The position numbers were made by a program, and so were the translations under genes. The notes under the pieces were generated by a model that ran no database searches, was not told the DNA's origin, and was given only the letters and a program-made list of their open reading frames with translations. This document shows, piece by piece, positions 1-12,622 of a stretch of 64,000 bases of DNA. The DNA is taken from contig NC_064041.1 of the NCBI RefSeq assembly GCF_932526225.1, forward strand, positions 11,638,813 to 11,702,812, in the 5' to 3' direction. Each line of letters begins with the position of its first letter. Position 1 is the stretch's first letter. This DNA is from Nematostella vectensis. Its lineage: Eukaryota > Cnidaria > Anthozoa > Actiniaria > Edwardsiidae.

Positions 1-763
1 TTTTGAAATGGCGGCGTTTTACCGGCGAACTGTCACATTTTGGCGAATGCTAAGAAAACTAGATCAAACCTAAGGCTGAAATTTTCTATATGACTCCCTC
101 ATTATCAAACAAATCTGTCATCTTTTGTACAGTATGGTTTTAATGCTGTACAGTAATTCAAAATAGCGACCGAAGTCAGCCTTTCGTACCTTTACTCGAA
201 CGATTCAACACTACGATTGTGCTTGTTTTCGCCAGAGCACGCGCATGCGCATACGTTATTCAGCACTGTCTCCATCCAGTCAATCGCGCAACTCCCAGGC
301 CCCCTCGGTCTTACGTTTTTACGTATTTTATTTTTTACCGCCATCAAAGTTCGTATGTTCACAGCAAAAAAGGCAGATTGAAAATAGTATTTAATGAGGA
401 AATATGCGCATTCAAATGGGCTGAAATCTTTGAGGAACCGTTTTGTCTGAAGTACGAGCCGATAGTAAAATCTACCCGAGTGTTCGTGAATCCCGTCCGT
501 TGCAGCAGCAAAAAGAGGACTACTTAGAGGCTCTACACTACCATTCTAATAACATTCCTTCACGTCTATATCTATGGAGATCTATAAGGAGATCCTGAGA
601 AGAAAGGGCCTTGGATTTATGAATGTTTTCAGCTATAAAAATAATTCACTTGTGTCGACGAGTTTCTTGCTAGCAGAAAGTCGACAAGTTCACAGTTTAC
701 AACAAAAAGCGAACACAACCACACAAGCGACAAACAGAAAGCGACAAAAAAAAACTGCCAAGG
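1..763 (+). promoter_or_regulatory. Possible promoter and non-coding first exon
   Basis: A perfect NRF1-type palindrome GCGCATGCGC lies at 241-250, a common animal core-promoter element. A TATA-like TATAAAA lies at 634-640. About 30 bases downstream a stretch without any ATG (about 664-762) ends in a strong splice donor (AAG, then GTGAGT at 763), which looks like a 5' untranslated exon. Short open frames in the region have no recognisable protein features. The transcription start and the link to the terminal exon at 2004 are inference. Confidence 0.3.
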
Positions 764-1216
764 TGAGTTTGTATTGAGAATATCACAGTTATTTTTCTTT
801 TATTGTTGTGCTTTTATAATGCTCGTTTATTCGTGTGTTTTTTTCCAAAACCAATCGCTCAAGCTAAAACACCGTACCAGTTTGACGTCAAGATGTCATG
901 TCAAAGTCATCTATCACTGTTTTGATTGGCTTAAATACCATCTACTTGAATTCCGATCGGCTTATAATTTTGGAGTGCACTTGAGTGGTTTTCATTCCAC
1001 TGGCAATCGCCATGAAAATGTAAAATTCGTAAATACTTACACGTTCTATAAATTCAGGCATATATTCCTAACGGTAAGTAAGAATTTAACGACAGAAATA
1101 CGTAGTAGTCTAGTTACTGTTTCAATGTCACTTAGCTTGTTCGATTTATACATTTGTTTATAGAGTTTGCTTTGAGAATTCGTGGTCTAAATCAAACAAT
1201 TTGAGCATAACAACAT

Positions 1217-1556
1217 CATACCTGTCAACTCTCCCGCAAAAGGCGGGAGTCTCAAGATTTTGGACCCTTTCTCCCGCTCTCCCGCGTTGAGCACCAAATC
1301 TCCGGCTTTTAAGCGATTTTTATCGCTTCCGAAAAATTATTCCATAGAAAATCGTCATTTTGAAACAACAATTCCCTTGCGTAGCACAATTTATCTAACA
1401 CCCTCGTGAGGTCTATAAGTGGATTTGTTTGCCAGAGCTTTCTATAAGGCAAACGCCTGCAAGGTTAAACCCACCCCTCCCCCCCAAAAAATGAATATAC
1501 CCCACCCCCCCCAAAAAAATCTCAAGCCTTGAGATTTTCGGAGGTTGACAGGTATG
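1217..1556. mobile_element. Miniature inverted-repeat element, 340 bp
   Basis: The ends are inverted repeats, CATACCTGTCAAC at 1217 and GTTGACAGGTATG ending at 1556. The direct repeat CAACAT flanks both sides (1211-1216 and 1557-1562), reading as a target-site duplication. It has no coding capacity, so it is non-autonomous. The interior holds a GCGGGAG-rich segment and C-runs. Confidence 0.75.
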
Positions 1557-2003
1557 CAACATCCTTTGATATTCTTCGTTCTCTCTATACTTTATTGACT
1601 GCGTTGAGATATTTAATAAAGGCTGACAAATATCATCCTCTCATTTATTGCTAAAGAAGACCTTTCCTGTCTTCATATTTTGTGTATTTAGGCTTCTCGA
1701 AGATACAGCAACTTTTTTAACATTATCATAACTACAATTAACTTATATATACTATATATACTTACTATATATTAACTTTACAGTTACAAAAGAATTTTCT
1801 CATCGAAAATAAAAACACAAAATGCAACCCCTATTACCTATATTCTTTTTGCTTAGCTTATATTGTCTGCATCTTGAATACTATCTATTGTGTTTATTTA
1901 TTATTCAAGTAGTTGTGAAAAGTTAATAAGGTTATAACTGGCATGATGAAAATGTTGTTTTGAAAGAAAAAAAATACTTATAATTGTTATCACTTTTATT
2001 TAG

Positions 2004-2105
2004 GTACCAACCAAGGACTACCCGAGGGCCATGATTGATGCTGAAGGCTGGGAGGCATGAGAATAGGCAAATGTCTTAAAGATAATAAAGTAGGGAATTT
2101 CTTAC
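2004..2105 (+). other. Possible 3'-terminal exon of a short transcript
   Basis: A pyrimidine-rich acceptor ending at 2003 is followed by an open frame of 18 codons from 2004 to a TGA at 2058-2060. A canonical AATAAA polyadenylation signal follows at 2084-2089. The in-frame peptide ends MIDAEGWEA. If the candidate first exon ending at 762 splices directly to it, the first ATG is at 2031 and the product would be only 9 residues. More likely internal exons were missed, or this is a non-coding transcript. I do not recognise the peptide. Confidence 0.25.
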
Positions 2106-2199
2106 TTTGATACAGCAGTAAATGTGAAATAGGCTTTTTTAAAGCAAATACTTGCCCTCAATGGTAAATCTGAAAACATTTTTTCTATCAACCTAAAGA

Positions 2200-2288
2200 T
2201 AATGAGGAAAGGGGAAATGTTAGGAGAGTGCTCAACCAAGTTGTTGCATTACTGATGATTATTTTATCAAAGCTATAGTCCAATTTCT

Positions 2289-2357
<69 letters not shown>

Positions 2358-2780
2358 ACTATTGATATTATTTGCTGTTTCCTCTCTGCACCCTAAATAA
2401 ATTAAAATAGGTAATAGGTTTGAAATTAGACATTTTCAATCAATTTGTTCTCCTCCTTGCATTTAATTTTGGAGTAGCATTAGCATATGTGGATCCATGG
2501 TTTCTATAAAAAAAAGCAGGCCTCCATCCTACAGGGTGGGTGCACCAATGTCTAATGCATGACTGGAGGTATATTTGTGAATTTTAATTTCCTTGTTGAT
2601 GGAGTATCACCAGTAATAAGTGATATATTAATCTTCCATATGGCACCTGAAGTATATCTAACTGTATCATTCTATCTTTGGAATGCTGTTGCATCCATCA
2701 TTTGTTTCTTTGCAAGGGCAAAGCTGGTCAGAATGTAGCTTTGGTACAAGTGTACATTAATGAAACTTCTATCAAGGGAA
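2200..2780. repeat. Diverged direct duplication, copy A
   Basis: This segment is an old duplicate of 3370-4065. Shared landmarks in the same order are a GGGGAAATGTTAGGA-like block, a block ending GTGGATCCA followed by GGTTTCTA, a TGCACCAAT block with TAATGCATGAC, GGAGGTATATTTGTG, a TTTGGAATG block, and an AACTTCTATMAAGGG block. Copy A includes the (CT)n tract. No coding function is evident. Confidence 0.7.
2294..2355. repeat. (CT)n microsatellite
   Basis: About 60 bases of uninterrupted CT dinucleotide repeat in a stretch with no gene. Confidence 0.95.
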
Positions 2781-2802
2781 GGGTTTTTTATTAGAGCAAG
2801 GT

Positions 2803-3294
2803 CCAGGGGTGGGGGGACTCTCCAGAAAGATAGACGGGGGTGCTCGACCTATCTTTTATGGTATAATATTCTTACCAACTTCTATCTTTTTGGGTGTGTT
2901 TTAGGATTTTTCCGATTCTGCTATCTTTTAGGGGTTTTCACACCCGGGGAGTAGTATTTTCCCGATTCTACTATCTTTTAGTGGTGGCCTAATCGCTTGA
3001 AATGTATTTTCCGATAAACCACAAGTCAACTGATCAGTTAATACTTTCGACTTTATTGTCGGTAACATAACAATATAGGATCCATCAGCAAATTAAAACC
3101 AGTATTGTTTTTTTAATGCTATCTCTCAGGGTTAAAAATTCCTCTGACAACACCCAATGTGCTATCTCTTAGAGGTAAGAATTGTTGTTGACCATGCCCT
3201 TAGTGCTATCCCTTAGGGTTAAAAATGATTATGCTGTCGAGCACCCCCGTCTCTCAAACTCCCCTTTCTCAAAGTCTCCCCCCACCTCCCCCCT
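2803..3294. mobile_element. Inverted-repeat element with about 45-bp termini
   Basis: The left arm (2803-2848, ending with GGGGGTGCTCGAC) is nearly the reverse complement of the right arm (3236-3294, starting GTCGAGCACCCCC). The interior repeats short motifs such as CTATCTTTTAG and CTATCYCTTAG. There is no transposase frame, so it is a non-autonomous element. It separates the two diverged copies at 2200-2780 and 3370-4065. Confidence 0.65.
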
Positions 3295-3369
3295 GGGAGC
3301 AAGGTACTTAAATTATATAAAGACAACATCAAACTTGTGCTTTTTCAATAATAAATCTGTAAAGAAAAC

Positions 3370-4065
3370 AGGGGAAAATGTTAGGAATATGCTCATTTAA
3401 GCTATTATTGCATTATTGTTATATATTTTTTAAAGTAGGGTCACATTTTTTTCAAATAGAGTCATTCATTTCTCCCTTGTTCTTCTCTCCATTGACTTTT
3501 TGTTATATTTATTTCTCTCTAACCCTAACATAGGTCGATGAACATGGTTTGGTTTGAAATTAGAAATTGGAATTAAGCACTTTCAGTAATAATTTAGGAT
3601 ATGCCTCCATTGCATTCATTTTTGATTAGCCAGTATGGGTGGATCCAGGGTTTCTAAAACCAACAGGCCAATGGTCGGGTGCACCAATATGTAATGCATG
3701 ACAGGAGGTATATTTGTGGAGTTTAGTTTCAACACATCAGTTGTGGTACATGAAAACTACAGTAGTGGGTCTATGGGGGGGGGGGGGGGGGGTAGGGGGT
3801 TTAAACCTCCCCTTGGCCTTTCTTTTTTTATTATTTTCAGTGTATCTTTTCACCCCAAAATCGTTACGAAGGTAAAATAATGACGAAAATTTTTGGGCCA
3901 AATCCCCCCCCCCTTGGCAAAAAGCTAGATCCGCCCCTGAACTACAGTATGGCATCTAAATCTTTGGAATGGTGTTACATCCTTCATATATTCTTCACAA
4001 GGTCAAAGCTTGTTAGAATGGTGTTTTGATAAAAATATACATAGTGGAACTTCTATAAAGGGAAA
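3370..4065. repeat. Diverged direct duplication, copy B
   Basis: Second copy of the 2200-2780 segment, sharing the same ordered landmarks. It is interrupted by a G-run insertion at 3765-3939 that is absent from copy A. Copy A therefore shows the empty site and copy B the filled site. Confidence 0.7.
3765..3939. mobile_element. G-run insertion flanked by 10-bp direct repeats
   Basis: About 175 bp with a run of roughly 17 G residues, ending GCTAGATCCGCCCCTG. It is flanked by AACTACAGTA at 3755-3764 and 3940-3949. The reverse complement of the right end, CAGGGGCGGATCTAGC, recurs at 11809, which marks a dispersed family. The CAGGGGCGG end resembles hAT-type miniature elements, but that class is inference. 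Confidence 0.65.
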
Positions 4066-5450
4066 TAAGAATTGACCATTAGACTCTTGAAAAAACATTC
4101 TCGTCGACTAAGACACCTTGATCTTTGGCTGCCTTTTTCACACCAAGTTAGTATTTTGTTAACTTTCATACTGCATATTTAATATTATTGAATGAGTGCT
4201 TGCTTGATCCATTTGGAGGGGCCAATACTTTTTTTAATTACATGGCAGTAAAATTTGACATATTTTTAATCTCGTTAAAAAACATTCTAGAGACACCAAG
4301 ATCCCCTCTAAAACTACCCCTATCAGTCAACACAAAAAGGTGTTTAATGCTGGCTCCGCTTTTAGGCAGCGCCTAAATCTATATATTAATAGCAAATGCT
4401 TGTTAGGCTAAAGTTCAAACGTCTTATTAGCAACGATAACTGCTCAAGCGTTAGAAATACCGCTCATTCTGAATGAATACACACCACAAAACAATGAGTT
4501 AGCTTCACGGGCTGGCAGTCATAACTTCGACTTTTCGATGCAATTTTTTTCTGCAGAAAACGGACAGCTTTTCCTTCAAAATCCTATATACTATAGAATA
4601 ATAATTTCAAAACACATCTATCCAAGAAAATAATCCAAGAAAATAATCCAAAGGGCCAGAACTACCCTGCAATTTTTCGCTGCAAAGTCTAAATTTATCG
4701 TTAGGGTGCTGTCGGTCCTCTTGCCGCTGGCACAAAGGTACGTGGGCTCTGGGAACGAGATTGTGTTTGCCCGTGTTGCGCCAGCACGTTTTCATCTTCT
4801 TTTGGACTTTAGACTGATCTCACAAGGCGCTGAGACATAACTCTATAATTATACCTCGCGCTGAGGGAAGAAAATGCTCGGTTGTATACTACCGGTATAA
4901 CGGGTTGTCTGTTGCACCCTCTTTCTAGAACAACAGGAACACGCCGGACTACAAGTCACAAAATGACGTGCCAAATATAACGACTTTGATTGACAAACAT
5001 TTCCGTACCTGCCTCATACCTTTCCCCGGTAGTAAAGCAGGGCACGAACCAAACCTATGACAAGATGTTCTTCAATAAAAGTTAATTGGCAATGTTTATT
5101 ACCAATGCCCTACGTTCAAGATTTTTTTAAAACAAAAGGCCCACGCAAACAGCCAAACTTTCCAGTTTTCACCTTAAAATTATAGACAGGTTCTGGTATC
5201 GCTTGCAAATTCCAATTCCGGCCAAGGTCACGGCGTGGCTCGATCGTGACCATGACAAGCTTCATACATATATATGCATGCGTACTTTTTATTTGGTCTT
5301 TATACAGATTATGTACATGTAATGAATTCCCAATAGAATCAAGATTGTTTCACATGCGATGAAGGACTACAACGTTATAATTTTTACAGGGGGGAGGGGT
5401 GAGGACTGGTTCGCTTGATGTTGACCTGCACGTCAGACGCACTCGAGGCA
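4066..5450. other. Spacer upstream of the decarboxylase gene
   Basis: I see no gene here. Open frames are all short and lack splice support or recognisable motifs. The stretch is single-copy in appearance except for a C/G-run near 5390. Confidence 0.5.
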
Positions 5451-5462
5451 TAAATGCTACCG

Positions 5463-5600
5463 TGACGTAATGCACAAATCAGCAGTAATACGTTGGTGTG
5501 CATAGAGCGAACTTTCTGCTGTGATTTAATTCACCAGTCAACACATTTGCATGCGGCGCAAAGTGTCACGTATTTTGACGTCTAGCAGTGGTATAAATAC
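5463..5600 (+). promoter_or_regulatory. DDC promoter: CRE-like sites, octamer, TATA box
   Basis: A TATA box (GTATAAATAC, 5591-5600) sits 61 bases before the start codon at 5662, a normal spacing for a short leader. Upstream are an ATTTGCAT octamer (5545-5552) of the POU-factor type and two CRE-like sites, TGACGTAA (5463-5470) and TGACGTCT (5576-5583). In Drosophila the Ddc gene is controlled by a POU protein (Cf1a/vvl). Whether the same logic applies here is inference. Confidence 0.55.
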
Positions 5601-5661
5601 GACCCGGTAACAACTGAGTCACAAACTCAAAAAACGTCAAAAAGGTGTCCGTTCAAAATAA

Positions 5662-8600
5662 ATGGATAGCAAGCAATTTCGAGAGCAAGGAAAACAGATC
5701 GTAGATTTTATTGCGGATTATTTTGAGAATATTCGCAGCCAGCGAGTCATTCCTGATGTTCGCCCGGGATTTTTGCAAAAACATCTCCCGACAGAAGCGC
5801 CCTCAAAGGGAGAGGAGTTCGTCAACGTCAAAGAGGACTTCGAAAAATTCATAATGCCTGGGGTAGGTTTATGATTTTGTTCTGGTTAGAAAAAGACGAT
5901 AGCAGGCGACGCGTAGGATTTGCGTTTAAATCCACTTTTTTGTTGTGTTCACATAATAATAAGTTTTTACTAGTTTTTATTTTTTAAGTGAAAAAACAGT
6001 GAAAAAAATGTGGTAGGTTTTTCGTCATCTTTCATTTCAAAATAACAACAAGAAAGACAAATTTACATTGCTTCATGATTGTGTTTTTTTTTTTTGCGGA
6101 TATATATGCCATCTGGCGACTTCTTTGGCAATATATATATATATAAATATTTCTTTTTGCTGTGGGTAGCGTACTGGATCGTGCGACAGGGAGCAATACT
6201 TCGAAGTTGAAATAATTTGGGCTTTTCTCCAGTCATAAAATAGATCAGATTTAGGTTCCTAGACTTGCTCCAATTTGCTCGAAAGCGACCGCTTGCGACC
6301 CCTTGCGACCCAAAGCAACCCCATGCGACCCAAAGCGATTGATGAGTCGCAAGCGGCTTGCGAGCGAAAGTCTAGGGTTTTGCAAGATACCAAAAATATA
6401 CCGGCCTTACTGGTGTTTGTACGCTTCTGCCGGTTTAATTAACACACATTGAGCCTTTTAAGCGTTTAAATCAACAAGAATTCAGAAATTTTAAACATTC
6501 TCTTCTGAATTGAAAAAAGTATGTTGTTCTCTTCTCGATTTTTGTGTCTTGCTCGAACGACCAGCGGTCCTTGCACACAGTGCCTTCTAAGAGAAAAGGG
6601 AAAAGGAGAGTAGTAAGGAAGAGAGGAAGGGTGGTTATAAGAGATACAGAATCAGATTTATGATCAAAAGTATTCTTAAATAATAGTGACGTCACTATCG
6701 TTTTCCATGGTTTGATTGACAGATTGTCACTATCATTTTCCATGGTTTGATTGACAGATTGTCACTATTATTTTCCATTGTTTGATTGACAGATTGTCAC
6801 TATCATTTTACATGGTTTGATTGACAGATTGTCACTATCATTTTACATGGTTTGATTGACAGATTGTCACTATCATTTTACATGGTTTGATTGACAGATT
6901 GTCACTATCATTTTACATGGTTTGATTGACAGATTGTCACTATCATTTTACATGGTTTGATTGACAGATCGTCCACTGGCAGAGTCCTAACTTCCACGCA
7001 TATTACCCATGTGGCCATTCGTTTCCGGCCGTGCTTGGTGATCTGCTTTCTGGGGGACTGGGCTCGATTATGTTCTCGTGGGTTAGTATGATTGGTTTCC
7101 TGTGTTATTCTTTCTTTGTGCAGTAAGTCTTTATCTAACATTTGTTTTCTTTAGGCATCTAACCCTGCTGGCACTGAACTAGAGGTAGTGGTGATGGATT
7201 GGTTAGGTAGGTATGCCTCTTTTAAACAGGCTTTTTACCCACTGTCACACAAAGCACGTCACGCAAATCTTGTCACGCAACGTGAAGGAGGAGGGGGGGA
7301 AGGGTCAACAGGGCCCAAATTTAATCGACTTCTTATTCTGATATCCGAAATCGTCTCCAACTGTCGACGCAGACCACAAGGTCTGGCGCAGACCAGCAAT
7401 GATTGACCCTATCCTTATACCACCCATGCTGGACAATTTATCCCTATCTTGATAAAAGTTTTTGAATATAAAAGCGAACAATTCAAACTAAAAAAACACA
7501 CATCCTTTTGTCATGTTAATATTCCAGAACCCTCATCCCCCAGTTCCTCAAACGATAACCAATATCTCAGCTTGTATAAAAACTTATGCATGGTGTGAAT
7601 ATCTCCCCTCAGGCAAAATGGTCAAGCTCCCAGAGGATTTTCTGTTTGAGTTCACCAAGGACAAGCCCCACGTTGGAGGTGGCTGCATTCAGGTGATTAC
7701 CATATAATATATAATCCCTCTGTCTTTGTGTATTGTGTCCCGTACCCAGGGGAAGGGGGGGGTGATAGGTGCGAACGCACCCCACAACAACCGCGGAAAC
7801 TCCACTTTTGGTTCTCAATAAACGTGGTATTTGTAGACAAAACTATAAATTAGGTCCACTTTTACGGATCTCCAACCCCCCCTCCCCCAGAAAAAACCCG
7901 GGTACGGGCCTGTGTCAGTGCTTTTTTCCAGATAGTACCCATAGCTCCCTCAGTACCCAGTACCCATAGCTCCCTCAGTACCCAGTACCCATAGCTCCCT
8001 CAGTACCCAGTACCCATAGCTCCCTCAGTACCCAGTACCCATAGCTCCCTCAGTACCCAGTACCCATAGCTCCCTCAGTACCCAGTACCCATAGCTCCCT
8101 CAGTACCCAGTACCCATAGCTCCCTCAGTACCCAGTACTCATAGCTCCCTCAGTACCCATAGCTTCCGGTTCAGATGGTGATCGGCTATTTTTGTAATCA
8201 CATACTACTAAGATGTCAGCGAAACCGTTATCAGTGCCTAATTGTTGCTCTCCGCCAATCAGAACACCGCGAGCGAGTCGATACTCGTCACGATGCTTGC
8301 CGCTCGCAGAGCTGCACTGGATAGATTACGTAACCGTTACCCTGACGACGATGATGACGTCATCATGTCCAGGCTTATTGTTTATTCATCAGACCAGGTA
8401 CAGCTCAAGGCACATGTTTTAGGACAAGTGATGGTATGATGATTATAATGATATTGGTGATGATGAGGGTGGCAGTGGTAGTGGTGATGGTGGTGATGAT
8501 GATGGTGTTGGAAGTGATGGTGGTGATGGTGACGATCAAGGTGATGGATGGCGATTATAATAATAATAATAATGATTATTAGGACAAACATTATGGCGAT

Positions 8601-11600
8601 TTTAATAGTGTTATTGCAGTAGATTATCATATGGCCATGTTGATGATGGTGGTGGAGATGATGGTGGTTATGGAAATGGCGATGATTATGATGATAGTTG
8701 TTGATGTAGTTGATTCTGACCTGGTAATATATTACTCCAGGTCCACTCGTGTCTTGATAAGGCAGCCATGTTAGCCGCGGTCAAGCTTCGAAAGATACCA
8801 ACAAACGATGAGGATCAGTCCATGAATGTAGTCGCGCTCGAGAAGGCCGTCAAGGTATAACCGCTACCTAACTGTCAATGAACTTAAAAAGTTCCTTCAT
8901 GCGAGCCGTTTTCCATTTGGTCTTATGCTATCTTGGTGTTTAGCTATAAGTTCTTTTGTAAAACAAGCAAACATTTGAGAGAAAACGTTGTAAACCCTCT
9001 TTGAGCCTTGCTCTCCCTAGTGTCCATAACAGCTGTTCTGAAGTAGTCACGCTAGAGGCAGGTGGTGCTTACTGGGCTCAGAGTTACGTGACATCACCGG
9101 CTAGCGTGACGAGTGCAGGACGCCTGCGAGGAAGATTCTCGAACTTCTAGATACAACAGGATACCCATAATCTGGGATATAGACAATCCATTCTACCCTT
9201 CAAAGGCAAAATGAGATAATTCGATTGTTTATTTCACCCCTTTTTAGGTCGATGAGGCGATGGGGCTTCACCCGTTTTATGTAAGTATTGATCTTGCTTT
9301 ATTCTAAACTCAATTTAACTGGTGAACTATCTGTTTTGTAGTCTGCTTAGCAGCCGCTCTTAGCGTCACCCACTCCCTTCATACGAGTTGTAAAGGCGTG
9401 CGTGACACTAAGGGCGGCTGCTAAGCAGACTGTATGTATAATATGCAGTATATTGTAAAAAAAAATTGCCATATTACGAAAATCCATTCTCGCAAAATCT
9501 AACTTTCGCGAAATTTTCAGTTTTGGAAGAGTTCAAAGCATCGATTAACGACCTCAATATTAATATTTAGTTTATTACGGCTGTCAAGCCTTGTCCAAAG
9601 CGTTAATACCCATATTTTTATGATTGGGCTTCCTGTGGCTGGAAAAAGTTGTGACGTCACAGGAAGCCATCAACCTGGTGTGAGTGAGCTCGACCCAGAC
9701 CCCAAACTGCCTCATGGTTCTCTAAGGACAGGAAACCCGTGAAAGCAGGCAGACGGTCTTTAAATTATGCTTACAAACCATTTGAACTCGGGTGAGTATT
9801 GATTATCATTGTATCTTTGTCTTTATCAGCTCTGTGCATCTCTCGGTACAACAAGCACTTGCGCGTTTGACGACCTGAAGAAAATAGGCCCTATCTGTAA
9901 GTCTGACATAATAAATGTTCTTGAAACACGGTTTACTCGTTAGACACTTTACGTAATGCAGGGACCGCGTCCTATGATGACAGCATGTTTTCGAGGACAT
10001 TAAATCACAATTTGTTCTTCGAAAATCAAGGTCAAGCGGAATTTCAAATGTCAAAAGTTAATTCAATCTGTTCCCACAAAAGGAAAAAAATGTGTTTTGC
10101 TGTAAGAAGTCTACTGTCTATTACAATCCCTGCTAATCAGATACCCACTGTAGATGCGGCGTCAATTCAAGGTCAATCAATGTTTTTAGTCCAGTATGCG
10201 GCGTTCTTTGAACTGGTATCTAAACGCGTAGATATGGTATTACTATCGCCGACTATTTTCGACAGCGCTAAATCGCAGTCTAGCTTCCGTAATCAAAGTC
10301 TTTGATTTTGACCGTTTCGAGATTTCCGGATTATAACTAAAATCGCTCCAACCGTGCAATTGCCCCTTTAAGTTTGTTTAGAGGGATAATAGGAAGGGAT
10401 GGTCCAGACATAATAGTATGAGGCGATTGGTTGACAGGTTGTGGAACCCAAGAACTACTAATTTTGTAACTACTCTTTCAAGAATTCGCTGGCTTGTGGT
10501 CTCTTTAAGTGATTCGATATTCTGCTACGTTGTTACAGCACTTTTAATATATTTATCTGAGTCTTGATTGAAAATTTTTCACCGATATTTTAAATTGACT
10601 TCAATTATCTTCCAGGCCAAAGGGAATCGATCTGGATGCATATTGACGCTGCGTATTCCGGACCGGCATTCATGTGTCCGGAATTCAGGCCACTCTTAGA
10701 CGGCGTTGAGGTGAGTAGAGACCTGCCTTTATCAGGTTATGAATGAGGCGAATGAGGTTTGTATTGACGCAGGGACGAATCTAGGATTTCCGGGGAGAGA
10801 GATAAATTTGTGGAGGGGATGCGCCATTATTGACGCCAGCCCACATTTATCCTTGTCTTTCAGTTCGCCGAGTCGTTCAACTTTAACCCTCACAAGTTGA
10901 TGCTCACTAACTTCGACTGCTCTGCTCTATGGTAAGAAACCACAAATTCAAAATCACAAAGAAATACGCACGTACAAATGTTGTGCAGCGGCTAACTGTT
11001 ATATTATGTTAAAATATAAAATAGAATAATGCAATAGTATTTTCAAATATATAGAAAAAATTGAAAGCATATAAAAAATGTATATGTGCGAATTGAACTC
11101 GTAAAAGTTAAAATTAAAACAAAAATAGACCATACATCCAAACGTTGCGCTGAATCACCGTATGGCCGCTAAAGCTTTACGGCTAGGCTGGAGAATTCGG
11201 CTCCAACACCGCTATCTAGCGAACTGTGCAACAACACCGACATCGAGGTACCCGTGGTATCAGTTAATAGGGAGGCAATAACCCCGTTCCTAGCCCTGTC
11301 TTGTTGCGCCACGCACAGCTCGCCGAGGACTGAACAACGTGTAAAATATTGAGGTCTGCATCTCTCGGGGGCTACTGTTGCCATGGTTTAATTTTTCTTG
11401 TTTGTCTTTCTTCGGTGTACATATCTTTGTGCATTAAAAAAGATACAAATCATATTTATAGTTACATTAAAAGGTAAGCACTAGTAATGTAATAAGTGCT
11501 TTTTCATGCTTTATTTCAGGGTTAAACACAGAGACATGTTAAAAAAGGCGATGCATGTTGATCCCATCTACCTTCGCAAGCGCTCATTCATGGGCGAGAG

Positions 11601-12368
11601 CAAAGTGTCTGTGTCAGAAGGTAATCATGGTAATCATCAAGGAGGAGGGGCTTGTGGGTTAGAAAGCTAACCAATTAGAATGCGAGACTCACAACGTTGA
11701 TTGCCACCGACCTCATATCGATTCATAAGTTGAAGCATTCCGTCGCGTTGTCTTTGTCTTACGTTCCCAATATCTTTATTGGGTCTTGATTTTACAAGAT
11801 CGATGGCACAGGGGCGGATCTAGCTTTTCGCTAGGGGACGGTTGGCTCAGTGACAAAGGGGGGAGGGGGCATTTTTTTGTTACATATGGCTTTCTGGCAG
11901 CCCAAAGGAGGGGGGGGGGTTAACCCCTAAACCCTCCCCCAAGATCCGCTAGTGTGGAACCTTGTATCTTACCATGGAAAATGAACTAAACTTGACACAT
12001 TGTGTACAGATGAAGCCGCTCAAGACAAGGCGTCAGACGAGGTGATAGATTACCGGGTAAGCAGAGCCTCTTACGTGTGTCTGTGGGGAGGGGGGGGGCT
12101 ATTAAGGTCCAACCGCAGCAGGCATGATTATTTTTACCAAGAAAAGAAAGCGCTTGCTTTAATTGTAGCACCTACCTCCCAAGTGGAAAAAGTAGTTTTC
12201 AATGTTTTTATGTCTTCTTGTAGGACTGGGAAATACCGCTGGGCCGAAGCATGCGGGCTCTCAAGCTGTGGTTTGTGTTACGGACGTATGGTCTGGAGGG
12301 AATACAGAAACACGTGAGAAATGTAAGGACGTCAAAACTTCTCTGTCCGTCCGTCCGTCCGTCCGTCC

Positions 12369-12442
<74 letters not shown>

Positions 12443-12484
12443 CCGTCTGTCCGTCTGTCCGTCTGTCCGTCTGTCCGTCTGTCC

Positions 12485-12547
<63 letters not shown>

Positions 12548-12578
12548 CTGTCCTGTCCTGTCCTGTCCTGTCCTGTCC

Positions 12579-12622
<44 letters not shown>

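Noticed and set aside
8382-8630. Histidine/isoleucine-rich frame on the minus strand
   Set aside because: Translation of the GATGGT/AAT simple repeat.
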